From assembly GCA_963680875.1 (NCBI GenBank), contig OY804588.1:73866829-73930828 (forward strand): a stretch of DNA of 64,000 nucleotides. The letters run 5' to 3'. A model generated the notes under the pieces. It made no database searches. It saw only the letters and a program-made list of their open reading frames with translations, and was not told the DNA's origin. This DNA is from Bathymodiolus brooksi (Eukaryota > Mollusca > Bivalvia > Mytilida > Modiolidae). Shown one piece after another: positions 1 to 11,700 of this stretch (positions are counted from its first letter, which is position 1; each line of letters starts with the position of its first letter). The position numbers were made by a program, and so were the translations under genes.

Positions 1-60
1 AATGAACTCTGGTGCTCCGGAAGGGTGAACAGTTCCTGCTCCATTAGTGGATTTCTTTGG
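1..60 (+). repeat. Dispersed repeat D1, end fragment
   Basis: CTCTGGTGCTCCGGAAGGGT and GCAGTTCCTGCTCC-like text shared with about ten other sites. D1 spans ~250 bp from GAATTTGAAGATACCAAA to the CTCCGGAAGG block; no coding capacity seen. Confidence 0.6.
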
Positions 61-388
61 TATAAACTTGAGATTCCATTTATTATCGAATTAATTTAAT
101 ATTCGTAATTATGAATGAAATTCGATATGTCGTCAATACCAAGGACTTTGTCCTATTTAAGTGAAAAAAGACCCATTGAGATGGAATCTTTTTGAAATAC
201 TATTGATAGCAAATGTTGGTCACTTCCACGTTTATTGTCAATAGCGTCGATAATATTACAGATTTCATTTTTGAAGTCAGAATTGACAGTATTATCTTAA
301 TTTTCCAATCCTACTGAAATGGCACTTAAGCTTACTGATATCATTGATATCCTCTATATAATCTGATTTATTATTAGGGTCAATAATT
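61..388. other. No recognisable feature
   Basis: AT-rich; possibly an eroded upstream part of the RT relic at 389, but no protein match that I can defend. Confidence 0.4.
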
Positions 389-960
389 TGACTGGGGTTA
401 AAGTCTTCCCGCTGTCCCCTCGACAACTTCCGAACACTTTCAGATATATTGATGATGTTTCTGTCAGTAATAATCCCAACTTTGCTAATTGGATTCTATT
501 TATATACATGTACCTCCAAGCACTTGAGACAAAAGAAACAGCATCAACATCGTCCTCTGCCTCATTTCTTGACATTTACCTCTAATTTGAAATCAGTTTT
601 AAATTTTCGTCTGGACTGAGACGATTTCAATTTTGCCATTTAAAATTTTCCACATCTTGGTATTTCACAATTCATGCGTTGAAAAAGGCAACATCGATAC
701 CCTTTAACATGACCTGTCACTTTCCTGGCTTAGAACAGACACTTCGATAGAAAGTTGCGGAGTTAAGCGAGTTTTATGGGACAAACCTTCCCTCCCAATG
801 TAATGATGTGGCTATGGAATGCCTCCATTACATGAGCAAAATGACAACTCTAACACACAACAAGGCGAGCAGCGCTATCACAAAGAACATTATAATCCTG
901 AACATCTACACAATATATTCCATCTTCTCGACACAGTTGTCATATATACAAAGCCACCGT
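389..960 (+). pseudogene. Decayed reverse-transcriptase fragment
   Basis: The plus strand encodes FRYIDDVSVSNNPNFANW near 430-490, the RT catalytic YIDD with the NN..F..W context seen in RT families common in bivalves, then SSASFLDIYL. Frameshifts and stops follow. The 600-960 stretch is its eroded downstream part. Elements of this sort resemble Penelope-like or other non-LTR RTs; I cannot assign the clade. Confidence 0.6.
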
Positions 961-999
961 AAGACATAATAATGAAACAATAGTCAACTTTGAATCAAC

Positions 1000-2230
1000 A
1001 TCTAATTGTCAATAAGGGTAATAACAAAATTACCGAACTCCGAACAATCTTACAATGGGAAAGTCAAAACTCATAAGAATATAAACAGACAAAATCAGTC
1101 AACAACCGGAAAACTGTGAAAACCGTAATGACCCTGACTTGGTACAGGTATTTCTAAAGAAATGGTGAGTTGAATCAGATTTTAAAGCGCCAAACCTCCC
1201 CATTTTTCGTCTTATGTACGTAACTGACAGAATACTTTTCAACAAAGTGTTGGTATCTTCCAAAAAAAAAATCTGTTTGAAAGATAAGATGAGACGATTC
1301 TTTATAACTCCTTGATTTAATAGTTTAATATAGTGATCAGAGTACGGTGGCGTTGTAGAAAGACTGAATACAAACTGTAAGCTCGAGCGTAGCGCACGTG
1401 TTGTGAAATATAAACTCCATACGCGGGAGTGGTTGGTATATTACTATCAGGGTGTGAAATATTTATGATGGCAAAATTGAAGTCGTCTCTTTTGTCATAA
1501 AGCCTGGTAGAAAGTTGATCAATGGTGTCAAATTTGAGGTAAATATCAAAAAATGGGGCAAAGAAAGCTGTTTCTGTTGTTTCGTTTATCTTAAGTCATT
1601 TAGGAGTATATTAATAGAATCCAGTCATTTAGGGGTCTATTAATAAAATCCAGTTAGCAACGTCTGAATTATTAACTGACAGAATATCATCAATATGTTA
1701 GATTAACTGACAGAATATCATCAATATGTTAGATTAACTGACAGAATATCATCAATATGTTAGATTAACTGACAGAATATCATCAATATGTTAGATTAAC
1801 TGACAGAATATCATCAATATGTTAGATTAACTGACAGAATATCATCAATATGTTAGATTAACTGACAGAATATCATCAATATGTTAGATTAACTGACAGA
1901 ATATCATCAATATGTTAGATTCAAAGCTTGAGCTTCTGTAATTATTTTTGTCTTTGATAAGTTTTTGTGTAAAGTCTGACTCATAGGAATAGTAGAAAAG
2001 ATCGGCATGTAGAAGAGCACAGATTGTTCCCATAGAGATACCGATTATTTGTTGAAAAATGTGCCCTCTGAACTCGTCAAAAATGTTATATAAGGAACTC
2101 CAACATATTGATGGCAATTTTGCCCTTTTTTCGTACTTGATAAAACGCGACCCAAAATTACAAACTTGTAACGTCGTCTGCATAAAGAAACGTATAACAT
2201 ACATGTACTGTCTAAAGAAACAAGCCAAAG
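1000..2230 (-). pseudogene. Decayed reverse-transcriptase copy, opposite orientation
   Basis: On the minus strand: FQQIIGISMGTICALLHADL near 2050-1990, then an array of the DD catalytic segment (1920-1671), then STRLYDKRDDFNFAIINI and TPAYGVYISQ near 1500-1400, with many stops. The 1000-1200 end recurs in plus orientation at 30.1-30.3 kb. It begins about 20 bp past the RING-CH gene's poly(A) signal. Confidence 0.7.
1671..1920 (-). repeat. 31-bp x 8 array made of the RT active-site codons
   Basis: The unit (minus strand) reads HIDDILSVN in the RT frame, i.e. the catalytic Y/H-IDD motif. Units are nearly identical, so amplification is recent relative to decay of the RT. Confidence 0.85.
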
Positions 2231-2248
2231 TTTAAATAATGTGATGAT

Positions 2249-2254
2249 TTTATT
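2249..2254 (-). terminator. Poly(A) signal AATAAA for the RING-CH gene
   Basis: AATAAA on the minus strand about 170 bp downstream of the TAG stop. It is the first canonical signal after the stop and lies just before the inverted RT relic. Confidence 0.55.
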
Positions 2255-2423
2255 TAGAATTACAAAATTATAAAAATAAAATGTGATGCAATAATTTATA
2301 CACAATTTTAATATAAAACACACACACACACTGTTTGAATCTTGGACTGGGTGTATAATAACAAACACATGCAAAGATTAAAGGTCGATGAAATGTAGAA
2401 AATAAGATCATAATTCATTAGAA

Positions 2424-2799
2424 CTAATCCAATCGACTGTATCGTATATTAGATTCAATAACAGCTTCGATAGAAATGGGACACGACCTTTGATTGGTTG
2501 TCAATGTATCAGCATCTTCGATAGAAATGGGACACGACCTTTGATTGGTTGTCAATGTATCAGCATCTTCGATAGAAATGGGACAAGATCTTTGATTGGT
2601 TATCACTTTATTGTTCATTACGTTAGCAGTGATTTGATTGGTTGTCACTATATTGTTCATTACGCTAGCAGTGATTTGATTGGTTTCCTGTGAAGTTGGA
2701 TTGAATATTGCCGGAACTGTGGGAGTTTTATGGTCTTCAATGGTTACTGTAGATAACCGTCCTCTCCTGTAGCAAACACCCAGACTGAATACCAAGACC
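2424..2799 (-). CDS. RING-CH gene last exon: C-terminal tail with coding minisatellite
   Basis: 376 bp, phase 2 in, residues 475-598, stop TAG at 2426-2424. The N-terminal part ([16 protein letters not shown]) finishes TM9 and adds basic residues. Then two copies of a ~15-residue unit (NQITAxVMNN) and three of a 17-residue unit ([17 protein letters not shown], 51 bp) follow. Acceptor TTTTGCAG. Confidence 0.8.
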
Positions 2800-5700
2800 C
2801 TGCAAAACAAATCAACAATCAACAGAATACATTACCATATGGTTTAGGGTTAGGGGTATGGTGTTTAACGTCACTTTCAACAACATTTCAGCTTTATCTA
2901 ACATGTACGTTTTCCTTTGAAATTAAAGAAAGTAGCCCGTCTGATACAATATGTTATAATATGTTATATCACCACACTGTGGTGATAAAAGAATGGCGCG
3001 ACGTTGAACGAGACGTTCTCTGCGGAACTACTTTGACATGACGTCATATCATTGGAATATGAGACAAAACACAGTAACCTGGGGTGCGTTCAACATCGTA
3101 GCTGCTAGGTTGAGCTACGTATAAAAAATCCTACTGAACTTTCCGTTCCTAGCCTAGCCGCTACATAGCTCTCGCTAGCTTAAACACATTCTGTTAGCTT
3201 TTGAATCCAAGATGGCGGCTAAAAGTGAAAGTAGTTTTAATCAATTATTTATATCCGGGCATATTTGTTAAACAAAAAAAGTGTGCACATACATGTAGGT
3301 ATAAAATAAATGATAAACTCTGCAATTTCTCTTCAAACCATGACCTTCCCATCCCGGAAATTTGATTTCGTAAGGTAAAAATAGTGGCATTGCAGGAAGT
3401 GGCAACGCTTTTAATACGGATGATAATTTATTAAGGTAACAAGACAAATACGATTAGCTAAAATGTTCCAAGAAATATATTCCATATGATTGGCGCCATA
3501 TTTGCTAGCACTGCTACGTAGCTAATCGTTCAATAATGTTATTGCTATTTTACTTTGCAGCTAGACTAGCTGCTACGATATTGAACGCAACCCTGGCATT
3601 GGTGAAAGAACGGAAAAAATAACGTGACGTCATGCACAAAATGTAGTCTCCCTCTTAGAGCATTGCACAAATTTTAATTCAACCCTTGTTATTTGTTTAA
3701 AATTCGTTTTTATTGAAATGTTAGATAAACTTATTACATGCAAAGTGTGTTGGTACAAGACTTTATATCAGATCTGGCCTGTTGCGTGAACTAATTGCAT
3801 CACAACTCGTCGCTATCGCGACTCGTAGTGATCCTGGTTCTCACAACAGATTCGACCTGATGCAAAGTCTTGTATCACCACACTATGTATTTAATGGGTA
3901 TATATCGTGAAGGTCAGTTTTATTGGTGGAGGAAACCGGAGTAACCGGACAAAACCTCCGACCTGCCACAAGTCACTGACAAACTTTATCACATAAAGTT
4001 GTATAGAGTACACCTCTCCATGAGCGGGATTCAAACTCACAACTTTAGTGATGATAGGCACTGACTACACAGGCACTAGTAGGTGTTAATCAAAGTTCCA
4101 CACGATCACGACCACGACTGCTCCCATTATCATATCAGGGATGGAAATAAACACGTGTAGTATGATTGCACGCACATGTGTAGTATGATCGCAAGCACAT
4201 AAAAAAACGTGTAGTATGATCGCACGCACATACTCAACTGTTTAAAACTGTATTTTAAAACACAACACAGACTTTAAACTTATTTCGAAGCCACATGCAT
4301 CCAGTGCTTTACATTGTTTTGTGCAACAAATTATAGAATTTCGTTTTACTTAGTTATTAAAGAAGAGGCCGATATTATGAATTGTGGTCAGACTATGTCT
4401 ATGGACCACATTACCGGCTATCATACAGGTATATAAATGTCATGTCTATACTAATTTCCGTTTAATATCACTGTATTTACCTTGAACAAGCGATCTCAAT
4501 CAATATACACACACCAATGACCAACACATCCATATACGTAGCAGTCGTAACAGAGTGAATGAAAGTGTATGTTCCGAATGGAAAGCCGACCATGATCACA
4601 AGTGACAGAAACGTTTGTAACCAATGTCGTGTCTTAATGTATCGTGGTGCGAATGTCCATGTCTGTTTAAGATGATACTGTATAAAAAATAAAAATTGAC
4701 ATACATTAGAGTTATATTGCCGTGGATTCATTTATTTTCGATGTCATCAATTTTCGTTGATTGACAAAAACGATATGCTCGTTGACACACGAATTTATAC
4801 TTTAAAAACATTCTAATTACTTCCTAGTCATAAAATAAAAAAAGGGGGGGGGGGGTGTTTTCGATGATACCAACGAAAATCCGTGTCTAACGAAAATCAA
4901 TTAATACAGATCAATAAAATGAGAAACAAAAATTACCACACTGTCGGAACAATTCCAAAATTACCACACTGTCAGAACAATTCCAAAATTACCACACTGT
5001 CAGAACAATTCCAAAATTACCACACTGTCGGAACAATTCCAAAATTACCACACTGTCGGAACAATTCCAAAATTACCACAATGTCAGAACAATTCTTAAT
5101 TACCACACTGTCGGAACAATTTTCAATTACCACACTGTCGGAACAATTCTCAATTACCACACTGTCAGAACAATTCTAAATTACCACACTGTCGGAACAA
5201 TTCAAAAATCATATATGAAAATCGTAGAAAGAGGCAAAATCGATATCCTAAATACATGACCTCTTCACCTTACTGGCTTGGTACGATATCCTAACACATA
5301 AATACATGACCTCTTCACCTTACTGGCTTGGTACGATATCCTAACACATAAATACATGACCTCTTCACCTTACTGGCTTGGTACGATATCCTAACACATA
5401 AATACATGACCTCTTCACCTTACTGGCTTGGTACGATATCCTAACACATAAATACATGACCTCTTCACCTTACTGGCTTGGTACGATATCCTAACACATA
5501 AATACATGACCTCTTCACCTTACTGGCTTGGTACGATATCCTAACACATAAATACATGACCTCTTCACCTTACTGGCTTGGTACGATATCCTAACACATA
5601 AATACATGACCTCTTCACCTTACTGGCTTGGTACGATATCTTAATACATAAATACACGACCCTAACACATAAATACATGACCTCTTCACCTTACTGGCTT

Positions 5701-8700
5701 GGTACGATATCCTAACACATAAATACATGACCTCTTCACCTTACTGGCTTGGTACGATATCCTAACACATAAATACATGACCCTAACACATACATACATG
5801 ACCTCTTCACCTTACTGGCTTGGTACGATATCCTAACACATAAATACATGACCCTAACACATAAATACATGACCTCTTCATCTTACTGGCTTGGTACGAT
5901 ATCCTAACACATAAATTCATGACCCTAGCACATAAATACATGTCCTCTTCACCTTCCTGGCATGGTACGATATCCTACACATAAATACATGACCCTAACA
6001 CATAAATACATGACCTCTTCACCTTCCTGGCATGGTACGATATCCTACACATAAATACATGACCCTAACACATAAGTACATGACTGCTTCACCGTCCTGG
6101 CATGGTAGGATATCCTACCACATAAATATAGGACCACTTCACCTTCCTGGCAGCATGGTACGATAACCTAACACATAAATACATGACCGCTTCACCTTCC
6201 TGGCATGGTACGATATCCTAACACATAAATATAGGACCGCTTCACCTTCCTGGCATGGTACGATAACCTAACACATAAATACAGTACCGCTTCACCTTCC
6301 TGGCATGGTCCGATATCCTAACACATAAATATAGGACCGCTTCACCTTCCTGGCATGGTACGATATCCTAACACATAAATATAGGACCGCTTCACCTTCC
6401 TGGCATGGTCCGATATCCTAACACATATATAGGACCACTTCACCTTCCTGGCTTGGTACGATATCCTAATACATAAATACATGACCTCTTCACCTATATC
6501 CTAACACATAAATACATGACCGCTTCACCTTCCTGGCATGGTACGATATCATAACACATAAATACATGACCGCTTCACCTATCTATACCCTAACACATAA
6601 GTGCATGACAGCTTCACCTTTCTGGCTTGGTACCTCTAACACATAAGTACATTACCGCTTCACCTTCCTGGCATGGTACATACACTTCAATAAATAGAGG
6701 CTGAGTTAAACTAGTTATATGGGTTAAAACCGCAACCTCAATCATATTTCAAATATTCGTTGCAAACAAAAATATCAATTTGAATAAATGATATTTGAAT
6801 GATATGTATAGACAAAACTTTGACGGCTGACCGGATACAGTTTCACGGCGTAGTATTATAGCCCACTGAAAGGGACGTGTGTTGGCTATTTTAGAGGTAT
6901 CAAAATGACAACATGACCTTAGGACAGGATGTAAATGAAGATCTCTTGTATGTGAAATTTTCTCCCTCTTTACACCTAAAGACGACGTGTTAAATCTCCT
7001 AATCAGCATAAGTTTGTTATGAGTGGTCGTGTGTAAAACGTTACAAAGTAAAGTTTTCTGAGAAGAGTTTGAAGATACCAAAGGGGTAATGAGAATCCGT
7101 AAATCGAAGAAGAACAGGCAATACAATTTTGATAGAACTTGGAATGAACCCTTGATCGCAATATGAGCATGAAAAATCGTGCTTTTTGACGAAATTCAAG
7201 CGATGAAAGCGGCCATTTTTGTTTTGGATGGTGTCCATATTGCTAGGTCATGTCTAGCACATGATCAATAATGACCTCATCACAGGTCATACTGTCTAAA
7301 ATAATCAAAGGTCACGTGATTCAAAAGAGCCAATAGGAAACGCATATTAAGCAATACATATTAATGAGGTATAGCATATTATACGTAGTTTTAATATTGT
7401 ACATGGTTGATTGTGTTTGTATTTGTTATGTAAATGTCTTGTAGTATTTGTATTATATATTTGAAAATTACGAAAGTAAGAAAAATGTTTTCTGCATGAA
7501 TAATCGTTTTGCAGCATTAAAACTGACACAATACATTTGGTATATTTGTTGTATTTATTGTCTGATTGTCCGGTACTATTATGACCTTGATATATTAAGT
7601 TATGTATTCACCTTTTTCTTACATACTTTACATCGGTAGCCATCTTCATCTGTTGCAGACTGGAAATAAAATCACACGAATGTTTATGAAATGTTTATTT
7701 ATCCGTTTTTGACTAAAATATGTTTCTTTCCGAATGTAATTAGAGTTTCCATGGCGACAAATTATGGTAGTTTGATTTGATTCGACCTGTTATACCATCA
7801 GTGCATATCACCGTTCAGAATTCGATTTTAGCTCGTGCAGAGGTGTACTTGATATCACATTATATATTAGTCAGTGGACACAAACGTAACCAGGGGTTAC
7901 CGTGACATCCAGACTATGGTTATTGGATTTACATGATATTTACAAACAGTAACTATAGCTTTGTAAGTTCCATTGTCGCCAGCGGTGTCCCTGATACAGC
8001 ATTTTAATTTTATGAAATGTGCCAATGATTTAAGGGAACGTCGTGATCGTATGGCAGTTGGATTAACAAGTACCTGTTAAATCAGTGCCTATCACCACTA
8101 AAGCTGTGCCTTCGAATCGGACACATGGCGAGGTGTATTCGATACAACATTAAGTGATAAAGTTTGTCAGTGACTTGCGGCAGATCGGTTGTTTTCGTCG
8201 GTTTCCTCCAGCAATAAAACTCATCGCTACGATTTATGACTGAACTATTCTTGAAAGTGGCGTTAATCACCATAACCATAACCCACCAATAAAACTGACC
8301 GCGGCACGATATAACTGAAATATTGTTGAAAGTGGCGTTAAATACCATCAAACAAACAAACAAACATACCTCCATAAGCCATTTACGAAGACACTCATGA
8401 TGAACAGAAGCAACATCACCTTTACACTGACAAGGCTGTATAAGATCTCCTGCATCAGTTCTCTCAGGGTCATAACAAATCCAACAGTCTTGCTTGATAC
8501 CTGAAAATAAATTTTTATTAGAACACAATGTGCATAAACACTCGGGTCATTTCTCATTCGTACAGCTTAACTGGGATACCATGCACTTTGTTTCCTGGAT
8601 TCGACTATTTGTAGATGATCATCTCCTGTTCCACCGCAACAGAAAGCCCGGATATGCACCAACGCTTTAGAGAGACATATCTTCCCTAGATTAACACGAC

Positions 8701-11700
8701 AGGTGTCACTAGTGGAGCAGGAACTGCTACCCTTCCGGAACACCTGACTTCACACCCGGTTTTTAGTGGGGTTTGTGTTGCTCGGTCTTTCGTTTTATAT
8801 GTATGTTTTGTAGATTGTTGTTTGTCCTTTTGTAGTTTTTCTTTTGGCCATTGTTGTCTGTTCTTCGATATACGGATTCTGATTACCCCTTTAGTATCTT
8901 CAAATTCTTCCCTAGAACAGTAGGGCAAATCTTGGAAGATATATTTCCATCCTGAGTAATCAAGCGTATGAATGGGCCAAAGGAAAAAGGACGAAAGATC
9001 GAGAAACGCGAACCCTATTAAACACAGGGGGCGATCTCGGGTACTCCGGAAGGATAAGCAATTGCTGTTTCATATGTGGCACCAGTCATGTTACCCTTGT
9101 TACAAACCCGATGATAAGGGAATATATCAGCGGTCATTTGTGACACAGAGATTCTGTTGCCGTTTTAATTATGATTTTAATTGTACATACAGTTTACGGA
9201 TTGTGTTTTTTTATCTTGGACAAACCTACTGTCTGATTAAGATGCGTCCAAATCAATTACACTACATATATTGGGGATAATTTGAGTGTATCATCCAACC
9301 AGCAGTCAGTATTTCGACACTGACATGGTTTATTAGATATATTCATTATTGAAATTTGAAATTTACCGTTCCTAAATAATTTAATTGTTTATAAAACTAA
9401 GATTCGCCTCCGTCAGGCATAGGTGACCATTGCATTTTTGTGACTATTCTATTTAGGCCCAATGGTTTACTTGATCACAAAGACTTTAAATTATTTGACT
9501 TTCCAATCTTTTAATTATGAGCGTCACCTAATGAATGTTATTCCAGAAATGCGTCGTGCGCATTTAATTTGATATCTACGTTTTTATGAAGGAGGAAGAT
9601 ATTTTACTATTGAGGCTTATTTAAAAGTGTAATTATAATCCTATTATAGACACTCTGATAGATGGGCCAATGCTTAATGCTACATGGAGAAATATGTAGA
9701 TTATAGAGGGAAAAGGCCGATGTAAATCTTTTATTTATTGCTTAACATCCAATGATGTTAATGTAGTGGTCTTAGTCAATGAAAGGTGAACAGATAAACC
9801 AATATCCTTTTATGATAAAATATAGTTTCGTTGCAAACATATTGTGAGGTGTGCTCGATTTACTCCATGAGTGAGAATGCTACCGCGTATTTGCCATCTC
9901 CCTGAGGGTTTCTCCTGGCAATGAGGCGTCCTCATATCTGAACTAAGTAAACTAAACAGATACATTCAAACAATCAATGGACTATACTAGTACTCTAGTG
10001 ACTATTACCCTGAGTTATCGCCCCATAGTTAGTGTGAACTATACTAGTCCTCTAGTGATTATTACCCTGAGTTATCGCCCCATAGATAGTGTGAACTATA
10101 CAAGTACAGTAGTGACTATTACGATGACTTATCGCCCCATAGTTAGTGTGAACTATACAAGTACTCTAGTGATTATTACCCTGAGTTATCGCCTCATAGT
10201 TAGTGTATACTATACTAGTACTCTAGTGACTATTACCCTGAGTTATCGTCCCATAGTTAGTGTGAACTATACAAGTACTCTAGTGATTATTACCCTGAGT
10301 TATCGCCCCATAGTTAGTATGAACTATACAAGTACTCTAGTGATTATTACGCTTAGCTATCGCCCCATAGTTAGTGTATACTATACTAATACTCTAGTGA
10401 CTATTGCCCTTAGTTATCGCCCCATAGCTAGTGTGAACTATACAAGTACTGTAGTGACTATTACCCTGAGTTATCGCCCCATAGTTAGTATATACTATAC
10501 TAGTCCTCTGGTGATTATTACCCTGAGTTATCGCTCCATAGTTAGTGTAAACTATACTAGTACTCTAGTGACTATTACCCTGAGTTATCGCCCCATAGTT
10601 AGTGTGAACTATACAAGTACTCTAGTGATTATTACCCTGAGTTATCGCCCCATAGATAGTGTATACTATACTAGTTCTCTAGTGACAATTACCCTGAGTT
10701 ATCGCCCCATAGTTAGTGCATACTGATGGCTGTTCTTCCACGTCTTTATGACTTTCAATTTTCAGTGTTTTAAACAGTTTTTGTGGATTAAGGACCCACA
10801 AACTTTCCGGACTGAAAAATTAAAAGTACTGATAAATATATATATATGTAGAGGAGTACTCGATACAGCATGTTGCAAAACATTTGAAGATCTCAAAGTC
10901 GTAATCAGAAGACACAACTTGAAGACGGTCAAATAATGTAATTACCAAAAGAAAGGACGAAGGAGAAAACGCTAAATAGAAAACTAAAGATTGAGACCAC
11001 AGGACCCCTTAAAACCTCGGAGAACTCGGGGACTCCGAGAGGGGTAAACTCTTCGTGTTGTACTAATAACGCCCGCAGTGCTGCTGGCCCTTTAATCCTT
11101 ATCAGTTACTGTCATATTAGTAAGGGACAATTTCACGTCTATGCATACAGAAAACATACCTCGTGTTGTCGCATCAATAAAGCATATCTATGCATACAGA
11201 AAACATACCTCGTGTTGTCGCATCAATAAAGCATATCTATGCATACAGAAAACATACCTTGTGTTGTCGCATCAGTAAGGAAAATATATAACCGTTACTG
11301 AATATCTGTGTCACAAAAAACCACGGATATGTTCCACTTGTCGTATTCACTTTCTTGTCTTTTCCTCATTCATGACTTATCACCGGGTTTGTAATTAGAG
11401 TAACACGACGAGTGTCACTAATGGAGCAGGAACTACTTACCCTTCCGGAGCACCTGAGTTCACCCAGGTTTTTAATCGGGTTCGTGTTACTCGATCTGGA
11501 GTTTTTAAAACTTTGTAGATCGTTGTTTGTCCTTTTGTCCTTTTCCTTTTGGCCATTGTGTATTCTGTCCTTCTCCGATTTACGGATTCTGATTTCCCCT
11601 TTGATATCTTCAAATATACCTTTTACTGTCGTATCAGTAAGAAACATCTATGCATAAAAAAAACATACATCTATGCATAAAAAAAACATAAATCTATGCA

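Noticed and set aside
3896..4128. tRNA gene suggested by the B-box-like motif in the SINE copies
   Set aside because: No cloverleaf or acceptor stem around the motif; it is a SINE head.
8686..8928. 80-codon and similar basic frames ([15 protein letters not shown] type) at several loci
   Set aside because: Same text at about twelve sites with frameshifts: a dispersed repeat (D1), not a gene.
9977..10726. 249-codon [18 protein letters not shown] frame
   Set aside because: 57-bp array in an intron of the minus-strand gene.
11143..11290. Extra coding exon between exons 8 and 9
   Set aside because: The 28-bp segment between the best AG and GT would break the phase-2 to phase-2 join that exons 8 and 9 make directly.
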